Shown here: one piece after another, positions 23,193 through 32,202 of the stretch | Layout of the letters: the number at the start of each line of letters is the position of its first letter | Numbering within the stretch: position 1 is the first letter of the stretch | Source: CAZSLO01 sp964608025 | Lineage (GTDB): Bacteria; Chloroflexota; Dehalococcoidia; Lucifugimonadales; CAJWER01 | Assembly (NCBI GenBank): GCA_964608025.1 | Contig: CAZSLO010000012.1 | Span: 1-64,000, forward strand | DNA length: 64,000 bases | Direction of reading: 5' to 3' | Program-made: the position numbers and the translations under genes | The notes under the pieces: generated by a model | Seen by the model: the letters and a program-made list of their open reading frames with translations, nothing else | Databases searched by the model: none | What the model was told of the DNA's origin: nothing

Positions 23193-23382
23193 ATTTAGGA
23201 AGCATTCTTATTTAAGGGCGAGAAATGTTTCGAATTTGTTGGTTCTTCTGGTCGTAGAGAGTCCCAGAAGTAATACTCTTCTTCTGAAGCATAGGTGTCG
23301 AGAGGGCTTTCTTGTATGACGTCTTAACTTGTCTGCCGTTGGACTGACTGGTTATAGCGTGTTATACCAACGATATTCGGTT

Positions 23383-23643
23383 CTAAGCATCTTCATCTTC
23401 GATCCGAGGAGTTTGCTTGATGCCTACACTGGAGGGGCGGTTGATCTGTTCAGAAGAAACGGAGTTATCGTATCCCCAAGCGGAACCTTCTATGTAATTC
23501 GGGAAGTCTTTTTCTATTCCACATAGATGGCATATACCATGGCTTGAGGGTCCGTTGGGTGAGTCAATCATCCATTCGTGTTGACAAGTTTGTATTTCCA
23601 GTACTTCTGGCTCGGCTATGACCGATGATATTGAGGTTTCCAT
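23383..23643 (-). CDS. Conserved-type small zinc-binding protein, unknown function
   Basis: The 86-residue acidic protein has a central CQHEW ... GICHLCGIEKDFPNY segment (about residues 20-50): a Cys-x-His followed by Cys-x2-Cys, the layout of a short zinc ribbon. A serine-rich tail ends in EDEDA. An AGGAGA ribosome site directly precedes the ATG, which supports expression. Similar mini-proteins with a CxHxW...CxxCG pattern occur in Actinobacteria and Chloroflexota as far as recalled; no function is known to me. It reads toward the cofE terminator. Confidence 0.65.
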   Translation of the reverse strand: METSISSVIAEPEVLEIQTCQHEWMIDSPNGPSSHGICHLCGIEKDFPNYIEGSAWGYDNSVSSEQINRPSSVGIKQTPRIEDEDA

Positions 23644-23863
23644 TTCTCCTTCTCTCTATGGTTCCACACGGTAAATTTTCGTGCGTCCTGATTTATTTGA
23701 ATCAAATCACCTTATTTTGGCAGCAATTAAATATTCTCAAATCGTTTCCTAGGGTGTAAATAAGTTCAAGGGTGTCTAATTCCACGTTAAATTTAAATAC
23801 AACGTGTTTCTAGGGCAGTGTGTTAAAGAGATTCTCCAGATCAGCTCTCAGATCTACAATAAT

Positions 23864-24064
23864 CTAAGCGGCTGGCTGTTTGGCCTTACTAGTTTTCTTT
23901 GGCCGACCTGGCTTCTGGCGACCTTGAGTGGCTGTGAAACGGGCCCTAGGGCTTTCCAAATTGACTGAGTGGCCACATTGGAAACATTGTAAGTAGCTTC
24001 CATACATGTCAGAGCCGGTCGTCATATCGCCTTTACATCTAGGACAAGACTTGAAATTTACCAT
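23864..24064 (-). CDS. Small zinc-ribbon protein with AT-hook-like basic tail
   Basis: The 66-residue protein has two CxxC pairs (CPRC at about 7-10 and CFQC at about 27-30), a complete zinc ribbon. A basic tail follows with GRQKPGRPKK, which resembles an AT-hook (GRP core). ATG 24064 is preceded by AAGGAGG at about 12 bases, better supported than the upstream in-frame codons. DNA or RNA binding is a reasonable inference; no specific family is recognised. Confidence 0.7.
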   Translation of the reverse strand: MVNFKSCPRCKGDMTTGSDMYGSYLQCFQCGHSVNLESPRARFTATQGRQKPGRPKKTSKAKQPAA

Positions 24065-24358
24065 CGCTACCTGCAACCTCCTTATAGCCATTGGACCTGA
24101 TGTCACTGTTTGGAGAGCCATTGTATATCTATGTGACGAAAATCGTCAACAGGTTTTTCTGGATATTTGTACTTTAAATACAAATAAATATAAACGAATG
24201 CATAGCTGCCGGCGGAGTTTTTACTCCATTATTGATTGTTGGGACAATCTGTACTCGCTTGCCTGGGCCAAATCGTATACGCAAATCGTAATAAATAGCT
24301 TATAGCTGTAGAGATACCTGCAATGAAGTGTTTTAGGCAATCACATAGATCTGAGTTT

Positions 24359-25045
24359 CTATATTGGCCACGCTTCGAGGTTGTACGCTGAATCCCAGAA
24401 CATATATTCATATCTACTACTGTTTAGAAAGATTTGTTTCATTCGTAGTCGTCCTTCTTCGCTGGCAGAATTGGCTTCACGGTCTATAAATGATCGCAAC
24501 CAGCCTGCCAGTGCTGCGAATTCTGGGGAGCTGTACATTTCTATCCATCGACAATATAAAGGATGATTTTCTGGGAGACCATTATCATGTAGCATTTGGC
24601 CAATTTCAGCGTAACCCCACGAACAGGGCAAGATTGATGTTGCGATTTCCCCAGCGTTTCCAGAAAAACCTACTTCAATTAAATGCCGAGTGTAGGCCAT
24701 GGTAGTTGGAGAAGGGCTAGTCGATTTTAATTCCTCTTCTGTGATCCCGAATTCTGAACAGAAGCTCATATGTAGGCTCATCTCTGTACCTAGGGTGTCA
24801 TGAAGGAGTTTGGCGAACCAACCCATATCAGAAATCGAGCTTGCCTTTGCAACAGCCATTGCTATGACTCGACAGAAATCTACTAAAAATATGTAGTCCT
24901 GTAGCATGTAGTATCGAAAATTAACGAGAGGTAATGAGCCGTCACCTATTCCGAGAATAAACGGATGTTGTTTTTCTAGGTCCCAGGAATCTGTGGTTGA
25001 TGTCCTTAATTCTTGTGAGAAGCTGCTCGAATAGGGAATCCCCAT
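24359..25045 (-). CDS. tenA: TenA/thiaminase II family protein
   Basis: TenA hydrolyses aminopyrimidine breakdown products of thiamine for salvage, or plays a related role. The 228-residue all-helical protein contains HPFILGIGDGSLPLVNFRYY, MLQDYIFLVDFCR, the active-site region ILPCSWGYAEIG (nucleophile Cys) and a C-terminal YEYMFWDSAYNLEAWP. ATG 25045 follows a GAGGAT site. It lies 24 bases downstream of the cyclophilin-like gene and is likely co-transcribed with it. No TPP riboswitch was recognised upstream. Confidence 0.92.
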   Translation of the reverse strand: MGIPYSSSFSQELRTSTTDSWDLEKQHPFILGIGDGSLPLVNFRYYMLQDYIFLVDFCRVIAMAVAKASSISDMGWFAKLLHDTLGTEMSLHMSFCSEFGITEEELKSTSPSPTTMAYTRHLIEVGFSGNAGEIATSILPCSWGYAEIGQMLHDNGLPENHPLYCRWIEMYSSPEFAALAGWLRSFIDREANSASEEGRLRMKQIFLNSSRYEYMFWDSAYNLEAWPI

Positions 25046-25069
25046 GAAAATCAATATCCTCAGTTCTGG

Positions 25070-25480
25070 CTAGAGATCGCCACTCTTTGTATAAATCTTT
25101 TCTACGATAATTTGCGTTCCAGAGCGTACGTTCTTTAGTACCTTGGCATCGCCGGAAATGTGTCCGATTACATTCACTGGACTCGCAGCACGGATTTCGT
25201 CTCCGTGACTTGCTGGTGTAGGTCCGAAGAATATACACATCGCAGATCCGGGTGGCCAGTATGCAATTGTGCCTATATCTACCACGTCTTGGGAATCAGA
25301 TTCCTCCTTGGCCTCTATTGGAATACTGAAGTATATTTCGTCACCCCAGGTTAATCCGTTAGCCATGAAAGGCAAGGTGTCCCATAGAGCATCGGCGGTT
25401 GGTTTACAATTTAAATTAGCTGTTACTGTTATAGCACCAGCGGAAATCTTAATTCTTCTCTCATCCATAGGTAGCATCAT
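25070..25480 (-). CDS. Cyclophilin-like fold protein (Cyclophil_like family)
   Basis: The 136-residue product resembles the small cyclophilin-fold family typified by Thermotoga TM1367, not a classic proline isomerase. Signature parts are ADALWDTLPFMANGLTWGDE, EIYFSIPIE, DIGTIAYWPPGSAMCIFFGP and the C-terminal NVIGHISGDAKVLKNVRSG. The start is uncertain (ATG 25480, 25477 or 25468). It is divergent from glpK and upstream of tenA. Members are thought to bind or isomerise small ligands, but the function is not established. Confidence 0.75.
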   Translation of the reverse strand: MMLPMDERRIKISAGAITVTANLNCKPTADALWDTLPFMANGLTWGDEIYFSIPIEAKEESDSQDVVDIGTIAYWPPGSAMCIFFGPTPASHGDEIRAASPVNVIGHISGDAKVLKNVRSGTQIIVEKIYTKSGDL

Positions 25481-25549
25481 TATCGAACACTTTTGATTGT
25501 TGATACAACCAGGCATAACAGGGATAAGTATTTGTTTGACGAGGGCATT

Positions 25550-27055
25550 GTGGATAAATTCGGGTACATATTGGCCATAGATCAAGGGACTACGGGAACG
25601 AAGGCTCTTCTTTTGGATGGTTCCGGAAATATACTTGATAAAACCAGCCAAGAGATAACACAAATTTATCCTAAGCCCGGTTGGATTGAACATGATCCTA
25701 TGGAATTATTCCAATCATGCCTTAATGTGGTTAGGAAACTTCTAGATAAAACGGGAGTTTCACCAAAGCAGATACTAGCGATTGGGATCGCTAATCAACG
25801 CGAGACCACGGTTATTTGGGATCGAGTTACAGGTGAACCGGTCTCAAACGCTATTGTATGGCAGTGTCGCCGGTCAGTGGATATTTGTGAAGCGATTAAA
25901 AACAGCGGATCCGAGGAAAATATAAGGAATAAGAGTGGACTTCCAATCGATCCGTACTTCTCGGCCACAAAAATTCGCTGGTTGTTAGATAACATCCCAT
26001 CAGGACAGTGTCGGGCTGAGAATGGTGAATTGCTCTTTGGCACCGTTGATACATGGCTTATATGGAAACTAACGGGTCATGTTGTACATGCTACTGATGT
26101 TACCAACGCATCTCGTACTATGTTGTATAACATAGACGAATTAAAGTGGGACAAGGACTTATTGAATACATTGAATATACCTTCTGTTTTACTGCCAGAA
26201 GTAAAGCCTTCGAGCCACATTTTTGGGTATACTTTGGCTGACCAATTCGAGGACCAAGAGATACCTATTGCAGGCGTTGCCGGGGATCAGCATGCATCCT
26301 TGTTCGGGCAGGCGTGTTTCAGGCCGGGCATGGTCAAAAACACATATGGGACCGGATGTTTCGTGCTTGCTAATACTGGTGAAAAGCGCATATCTTCAGG
26401 CCCTGACCTCATCTCCACAATAGCTTGGGGGATTGGAGATCAGGTGACATATGCTCTGGAGGGAAGTGTCTTCTCTGCTGGGTCTGCTGTTCAATGGCTT
26501 AGAGATGGACTAGGCATAATAGATTCGACGGACATGTTGGAAACACTGGTAAAATCTGTGGACGATAATGGGGGAGTGTATTTTGTCCCTGCATTTAGTG
26601 GATTAGGCTCCCCTCATTGGGACCCGGAAGCTCGAGGGACAATTGTCGGACTTACGCGTGGTTCAAGTGCTGCACATCTCGCACGAGCGGCTCTTGAAGC
26701 GACCGCCTATCAAACACGAGATGTAATTGGTGCAATTGAATTTGGCACTCCATTTGACGTGGATATATTGCGTGTTGATGGAGGAGGTTCCCGAAGTCGG
26801 TTTATGATGCAGTTTCAGGCCGACATACTTGGTGTACCTATAGAAAAAAGTTTGACGTCGGAAACGACAGCCCAGGGCGCTGGCTATTTGGCCGGTTTAG
26901 CGATTGGGCTTTGGAAAGGTCTAGAGGATATTGAGATACTATGGCAGAGTGACATCCGGCTTGACCCTCAAATGCCTGTTAATGTACGAGAGAAACTTTA
27001 CAGCAAATGGCAACGTGCGGTACAAAGATCTATTAGTTGGGACAACAGGGTCTAA
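25550..27055 (+). CDS. glpK: Glycerol kinase
   Basis: GlpK phosphorylates glycerol to glycerol 3-phosphate. The FGGY-family kinase has YILAIDQGTTGTKALLLD at the N-terminus, ANQRETTVIWDRVTGEPVSN, the GNK-type stretch GVAGDQHASLFGQACF and the ATP motif LRVDGGGSRSRFMMQFQADI. GTG 25550 after GAGG gives 501 aa, the normal length, and the conserved start; the frame is open further upstream but that part is not family-like. A glycerol facilitator or GlpD is not nearby. Confidence 0.95.
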   Translation: MDKFGYILAIDQGTTGTKALLLDGSGNILDKTSQEITQIYPKPGWIEHDPMELFQSCLNVVRKLLDKTGVSPKQILAIGIANQRETTVIWDRVTGEPVSNAIVWQCRRSVDICEAIKNSGSEENIRNKSGLPIDPYFSATKIRWLLDNIPSGQCRAENGELLFGTVDTWLIWKLTGHVVHATDVTNASRTMLYNIDELKWDKDLLNTLNIPSVLLPEVKPSSHIFGYTLADQFEDQEIPIAGVAGDQHASLFGQACFRPGMVKNTYGTGCFVLANTGEKRISSGPDLISTIAWGIGDQVTYALEGSVFSAGSAVQWLRDGLGIIDSTDMLETLVKSVDDNGGVYFVPAFSGLGSPHWDPEARGTIVGLTRGSSAAHLARAALEATAYQTRDVIGAIEFGTPFDVDILRVDGGGSRSRFMMQFQADILGVPIEKSLTSETTAQGAGYLAGLAIGLWKGLEDIEILWQSDIRLDPQMPVNVREKLYSKWQRAVQRSISWDNRV

Positions 27056-27287
27056 GGACCCGGAAGAATTAAGAGACTATTTACAAAAATTTCGCCCAAT
27101 TTTCAGTAGAGGTTTTTGAGTAGTGAGGGATATATTGGTCTTACAACTTTCAGCCGGGAGTAGGTGAAGAATCTAGTTGTTGCTTTATTTTGGATCAGAT
27201 CTACAGCCAGTATCTTGGATTCCCAAGCGGGATAGCTCTTGGATAGAATATATCTTGTGACGATCATGCAAGGATTTGTTGGCTCCA

Positions 27288-28862
27288 ATGAATTATCGAA
27301 GTCTTAATAAATGGTACTTGTTCCTAGTGGCCTTAGTGATGGTTGCGTCGATTTCCTGTGAGCGAATCACTGATCAACAATTGGCTGAGGTTGATAGGCA
27401 TAGGGCAATTGGGAATCAATATCTGGTCGACCAAAAATATCAGGATGCATTGATTGAATACAGTGCTGCGATTGATATCATATCTAATGATGCCGATCTT
27501 TATATTGAGCGTGCCAATGTCTTTGTAGGATTGCAAGCCTATAGAAAGGCTATTCAGGATTTAGAAGAAGCAAACAGGATTGATCCGGAAAATCTCCGTG
27601 CGCATTCCCTCAAGGGATTTGCATTTGCGAGTCTTGGTGAGTATAGGAATGCGGTTAGGGCATATGATGAAGCGATTGTGCTAGATGATGATGACCCATG
27701 GCTCTACAACAATCGAGCGAACTCTTATGCAAAGCTTAAGGAATTCCATAAGGCTGTAAAAGACTACGATAAATCGATCGACTTGGATTCCACAAAATCT
27801 GAAGTTTATACCAATAGGGGCACATCTCTTGGCCAGATAGGCTTGTTACGAGAAGCTATCCGGGATTTCGCTGAAGCCATCCATCTGGATCCAAATAATG
27901 CATCGGCATACTACAATCGCGGTGCTGCCTATAGCCAACTTGGAGACTTCGAAGTTGCGTTTCGCCACCTAGGTGAGGCTGTTCGGCTTGATCCTGACAA
28001 CACTGGCTTCATGATGGATGCCGGAGACCAGTACACTGAACTTGGGCTTCTGAGAGAGTCAATCGCAGCTTACAATATGGCTATCCAACAGGATTCTAGC
28101 GATCCACAGAACTATATTGATCGTGCAGAAGCAAACCATAAGCTTGGAAAATATCAACAGGCGTTAGAAGATTACAACGAAGCGATTACTCTACTTCCAG
28201 ACTTAGCAAAACTGTATTTAGGTCGAGGATCCTCTTATCAAAATCTCCAGGAATTTACCTCGGCCCTATCGGATTACGAAAAAGCTATAGATTTAGAACC
28301 GAATGATAGTCGGCCATATGCAAGCATGGCCTTGGTACTGATGCTAAGTGGAGAGATTGATCGTTCCATCCAATTCTTCGATGTTGCTATAGAACTTTCA
28401 CCGAATGATCCAGCTATTTATATTGATAGAGGCACGGCATTCGCTCGAAATAACAATTTAGATAAAGCAATAGAAGACTATGATCGTGCGTTAGAGATAG
28501 ATGCTGAGAACAGTAGGGCTTACGTTGATCGAGGCATCGCATACTCTAAACAGGGACAATTTGAGAAGGCTATCCAAGATTTAGACGAAGCGATACGGCT
28601 TGAGCCAACTGATGGGAGAGCTTTTGTGAATAGAGGGATAGCCCGAAGTGGCTTGGGAGAAATGGACTTGGCAATATCCGATTATGACAGTGCGGTGAAG
28701 TTCAACCCATATCATCCCCTAGGCTATGTTAACAGGGCGTTGATCAAGGTAATAATTGGTACTGACGAACAAGTCCAAGAAGATATAGATAAGGCAATAG
28801 AGCTGGGTTACGATGAGTCACTACTGGAATCTCAGATAGAGGCAGCCAGGGCCCGGAGATAA
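27288..28862 (+). CDS. TPR-repeat lipoprotein
   Basis: The 524-residue protein starts with a lipoprotein signal (hydrophobic stretch and lipobox ASISC, Cys24). It then consists almost entirely of about 14 tandem 34-residue tetratricopeptide repeats, such as AYYNRGAAYSQLGDFEVAF and AYVDRGIAYSKQGQFEKAI. It is probably an exported scaffold anchored to the membrane that mediates protein-protein contacts. Partners cannot be named. It is convergent with coaBC, and no operon partner is evident. Confidence 0.88.
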   Translation: MNYRSLNKWYLFLVALVMVASISCERITDQQLAEVDRHRAIGNQYLVDQKYQDALIEYSAAIDIISNDADLYIERANVFVGLQAYRKAIQDLEEANRIDPENLRAHSLKGFAFASLGEYRNAVRAYDEAIVLDDDDPWLYNNRANSYAKLKEFHKAVKDYDKSIDLDSTKSEVYTNRGTSLGQIGLLREAIRDFAEAIHLDPNNASAYYNRGAAYSQLGDFEVAFRHLGEAVRLDPDNTGFMMDAGDQYTELGLLRESIAAYNMAIQQDSSDPQNYIDRAEANHKLGKYQQALEDYNEAITLLPDLAKLYLGRGSSYQNLQEFTSALSDYEKAIDLEPNDSRPYASMALVLMLSGEIDRSIQFFDVAIELSPNDPAIYIDRGTAFARNNNLDKAIEDYDRALEIDAENSRAYVDRGIAYSKQGQFEKAIQDLDEAIRLEPTDGRAFVNRGIARSGLGEMDLAISDYDSAVKFNPYHPLGYVNRALIKVIIGTDEQVQEDIDKAIELGYDESLLESQIEAARARR

Positions 28863-28959
28863 GCAAAGAGGATCCTTTACCGTACAAGCCAGTCTTTCTT
28901 CGTATCTCTTGTTACCAGGTCCATAATATACATGAGGATTTAGGTAACATTATTTTGCT

Positions 28960-30174
28960 TTAAAGGGAATTATTTTCTAAGAACGACGCGACTCTTCTGA
29001 GAATTTGGCAACTGACCTCGTATTTAGGCATCAAGTCTAGCTCTGAAATATTTTCTTGGCTGTCTATAAGAGTGACCTTATTGGTGTCCGATCCAAATCC
29101 AGATCCCTCAACAGTAATATCGTTAGCAACAATCAGGTCAAGCTTTTTGGAGGTAATTTTCTTCCGTGCATTCTTTAATAAATTTTCACTTTCTGCTGCG
29201 AATCCAACTTTTATCAGATTGTCACGGTTGATCTCTGCGAGAATATCATCCGTTCTTTCTAGCTCGATAGATAGACTTGTCTTATCTTCTTTCTTTAATT
29301 TAGACTTCGATTCATTCTTGGGCCTCCAATCTGCAACGGCGGCTGCCATGATCAATGCATCCGCGTCTTCGCACTCTGCAAAAACCGCTGTTTTCATATC
29401 TTTAGCGCTTTGCACATCTATGACCCGCACACCAGTTGGAGGTTGTAATGTTGTGTGTGCAGCTATCACAACTGCATCAGCACCTTGATCCCTCGCTGCT
29501 TCAGCTATAGCGTAACCCATCTTACCGCTGGATTTGTTTGATATAAATCGGACAGGATCAATATTTTCTTGGGTGCCACCTGCTGTGATAACGATCTTGC
29601 GTTGTGCTAGAAGGCCTTTGTTAATTCCTAATACGTTTCGTATATGGCTGAGGATTTCTTCTGTTTCAATTAATCGGCCCATGCCGATTAAACCTGATGC
29701 TAAGTGTCCTTCTGCAGGACCCGCAATCCGAACACCTCTTGTAGCCAGGAGACTTAGGTTGTGCTGCGTTACTGGATTATCGTACATATGAGCGTCCATC
29801 GCCGGACATATGATCACGGGTGCTTTTGAAGCCAAGACCGTGGTGGTTAGTACGTCATCTGCGAGTCCGAGGGATAGTTTTGCAATTGTCTGGGCGGTTG
29901 CTGGTGCGATTACTATTATGTCGGAGTTTTCAGCGATAGATACGTGATCAATACTTATCTCGGATTTCGGATCGAACAGGTTGGTAGCTACCGGTCTATG
30001 GGTAATAGATGCGAAAGTGATTGGGGAAACAAACTGGGTAGCTGTCTTACTCATCATCACGTTTACGGAGGCCCCTAACTGAACCATTTTGCTGGCCAGA
30101 TCGATAGCTTTATAGCATGCTATGCTACCGCTAACACCTAACGCTATGGATTTCGCTTGGAGTGGATTCGGCAT
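28960..30174 (-). CDS. coaBC: Bifunctional CoaBC (PPC synthetase / decarboxylase)
   Basis: CoaBC converts 4'-phosphopantothenate to 4'-phosphopantetheine. The N-terminal FMN-binding CoaC half (about residues 1-185) has GVSGSIACYKAIDLASKM, His77 in SIDHVS and the substrate loop PAMDAHMYDNP. The C-terminal CoaB half begins near KIVITAGGTQENIDPVR and has the NKSSGKMGYAIAEAA motif. Two positions differ from the E. coli enzyme: the PAMN asparagine is Asp127, and the flap cysteine position reads LASG with Ser160. Length, 404 aa, is normal. Confidence 0.94.
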   Translation of the reverse strand: MPNPLQAKSIALGVSGSIACYKAIDLASKMVQLGASVNVMMSKTATQFVSPITFASITHRPVATNLFDPKSEISIDHVSIAENSDIIVIAPATAQTIAKLSLGLADDVLTTTVLASKAPVIICPAMDAHMYDNPVTQHNLSLLATRGVRIAGPAEGHLASGLIGMGRLIETEEILSHIRNVLGINKGLLAQRKIVITAGGTQENIDPVRFISNKSSGKMGYAIAEAARDQGADAVVIAAHTTLQPPTGVRVIDVQSAKDMKTAVFAECEDADALIMAAAVADWRPKNESKSKLKKEDKTSLSIELERTDDILAEINRDNLIKVGFAAESENLLKNARKKITSKKLDLIVANDITVEGSGFGSDTNKVTLIDSQENISELDLMPKYEVSCQILRRVASFLENNSL

Positions 30175-30273
30175 ATGTTGGATCCCCTCTTGGCATGTTC
30201 TAACAGCCTTGGAAATTCTATAGATCAGAGTTGGCCGGTCTGTCCAGTTGAATTATCAACAATAACAATGGCC

Positions 30274-31056
30274 TCATGAGTTCATCTCCTGAATTATGCG
30301 AAGGCCCATGAGAGTCAAGTGCGGAGAAACGTGATCAAATACCTTAGCTTCCGCTTCTATGAGTCCAGCAAGCCCACCGGTAGCTACTACCGTGGTGCCT
30401 CCTCCTAGTTCGTCATCAATTCTTGTCACCATTCCCTTGACCATCTCGGAATATCCAAGTATCAAGCCGGATTGGAGGGCATGGACGGTGTTGCTCCCAA
30501 TGGCCTCAGGTGGTCTTATGAGTTCCACTCTTCGGAGCAATGATGAGCTGTGAAAAAGGGCATCAGCTGCTATAGAAATACCTGGAGCAATTGCCCCACC
30601 TAGATATTCTCCGTTGGCACTAACCGCATCGAAAACGGTGGCTGTTCCGAAGTCCACTACTATAGCTGGCCCTCCGTAAAGTTCCAAAGCAGCAGCTGCG
30701 TCAACTATACGGTCGGCACCAACATCTCGGGTATTGTCATAAAGTATCTTGATGCCGGTGCGAATACCAGGCCCGATTACCATAGGATCTTGTTGGAAAT
30801 AGGTGGTACATAGTTCTATAAAAACTTGTGTTAAGGGAGGCACGCCACTACATAGCGCTACAGCATTAATATGCTCAGTCTGTATGCCTTTAAGGGATAG
30901 TAAATTGCTTAGCAGAAGCCCATACTCATCGGCTAGTCGCGCTCTGTCCGTGGCGATTCTCCACGTGGCTATAGGCGTGTTGTCTTGAGGTTCGGAATTT
31001 TCACCGAACACTCCAAAAGTAATATTAGTGTTACCAATGTCGAGTGCGAGTAGCAT
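30274..31056 (-). CDS. coaX: Pantothenate kinase, type III
   Basis: CoaX starts coenzyme A synthesis by phosphorylating pantothenate. The 260-residue ASKHA-fold protein has LALDIGNTNITFGVF at the N-terminus, NTRDVGADRIVDAAAA and VVDFGTATVFDAVS. GGAIAPGISIAADALF and VATGGLAG complete the family motifs. It lies 99 bases upstream of coaBC on the same strand, so the two CoA genes may be co-expressed. Confidence 0.95.
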   Translation of the reverse strand: MLLALDIGNTNITFGVFGENSEPQDNTPIATWRIATDRARLADEYGLLLSNLLSLKGIQTEHINAVALCSGVPPLTQVFIELCTTYFQQDPMVIGPGIRTGIKILYDNTRDVGADRIVDAAAALELYGGPAIVVDFGTATVFDAVSANGEYLGGAIAPGISIAADALFHSSSLLRRVELIRPPEAIGSNTVHALQSGLILGYSEMVKGMVTRIDDELGGGTTVVATGGLAGLIEAEAKVFDHVSPHLTLMGLRIIQEMNS

Positions 31057-31336
31057 TGGGAGGAAGTTTCCGGTGATGGTGCTATGCAGTATATCTATTA
31101 TACACCGCGGACGGAGGGAAGCTGAAAATTTGATGTATTTGGCCTAATTAGGCTACCTAGATTGCAAGATATATACGGTATTTTTGTTGTGACTAGTAAG
31201 TGTTTATTCTAGGCGTAGTGTTTCCCATTCATAGGTGTGAGGTGGGATCTGTTGACAGAAGATTGTAGATAGGGATAGATTCCATTTAAACCACTGGTGA
31301 TATTTGCGCCAATTCAAAGATTTCAGGGAGAAAAAT

Positions 31337-32089
31337 ATGAAATTTGCCAGATTCGAATTTCACGGTTCGATAAGTTTTGGGATTGTAGAAGATGACATTG
31401 TCAAGGTAATTAGCTCAACTCCGTTCGATGATTTTGATGTTCTAGATCAAATTCACCATATTTCGGAAGTACAACTACTTGCTCCAACGTTGCCGTCTAT
31501 AATCTTTTTCATGGGTGGAAATTATATGGACCACCTTGGAGGAGGAACACCCCCTGCGGTTCCTCAAGTTTATACAAAAACGCCTAACTCGATAATTGGC
31601 CCAGATGACACGATAATCGTTCCAAGCCATGCAGGCCACGTGCAGGAAGAAGCTGAACTAGTAGCTGTAATCGGCAAGAGTTGTCGGAATGTCTCAAAGG
31701 CCGATGCCTTGGACTATGTCCTTGGATACACATGTGGTAATGACGTAAGCGCTAGGGATTGGCAAGCCAGTGATCCTACCTTTTGGAGGGCAAAGGCTTC
31801 AGATACGTTTTCACCAATAGGGCCATATATTGTGACCGGCCTCGATCCAACGAAGCTAGTAATTACTGCTAAAGTTAATGGAGAACAGGTACAATATTGC
31901 AAGACTTCTGACATGGTCCATGATACAGCCACATGTATCAGCTACATCAGCCAATCAGTAACTTTGGGGCCAGGTGACATTATCTACACTGGAACTGGCG
32001 GGACACAGGTTGATTTACAAGAAGGTGATGTTGTAGAGATCGGGATTGAAGAGATCGGGGTGCTCAGCAATACTGTCACCGTGGGTTAA
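31337..32089 (+). CDS. Fumarylacetoacetate hydrolase family protein
   Basis: FAH-family enzymes hydrolyse or isomerise beta-keto acids in aromatic and sugar-acid catabolism. The 250-residue protein has the core motifs FFMGGNYMDHLG, VYTKTPNSIIGPDDTIIVPS, and the metal ligands VQEEAELVAVIGKSCRNVS (EAE) followed by GYTCGNDVSARDWQ. It ends with GDIIYTGTGGTQVDLQEGDV. ATG 31337 is preceded by GGGAGA. The substrate is unknown, and it stands alone between divergent and convergent neighbours. Confidence 0.88.
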   Translation: MKFARFEFHGSISFGIVEDDIVKVISSTPFDDFDVLDQIHHISEVQLLAPTLPSIIFFMGGNYMDHLGGGTPPAVPQVYTKTPNSIIGPDDTIIVPSHAGHVQEEAELVAVIGKSCRNVSKADALDYVLGYTCGNDVSARDWQASDPTFWRAKASDTFSPIGPYIVTGLDPTKLVITAKVNGEQVQYCKTSDMVHDTATCISYISQSVTLGPGDIIYTGTGGTQVDLQEGDVVEIGIEEIGVLSNTVTVG

Positions 32090-32202
32090 TATCGTTTATC
32101 AACGGGGATTTCCTTTATTTGCATCAGTCCTCTTAACAATTCTAAAGCAGAACTAAAGTCAGGATATCCTGATAAAGGTATAGCAGGCGGAATATTGTGA
32201 AA

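Noticed and set aside
24122..24358. Short open frames and a possible TPP riboswitch around tenA
   Set aside because: No conserved riboswitch core could be recognised and the frames lack ribosome sites.
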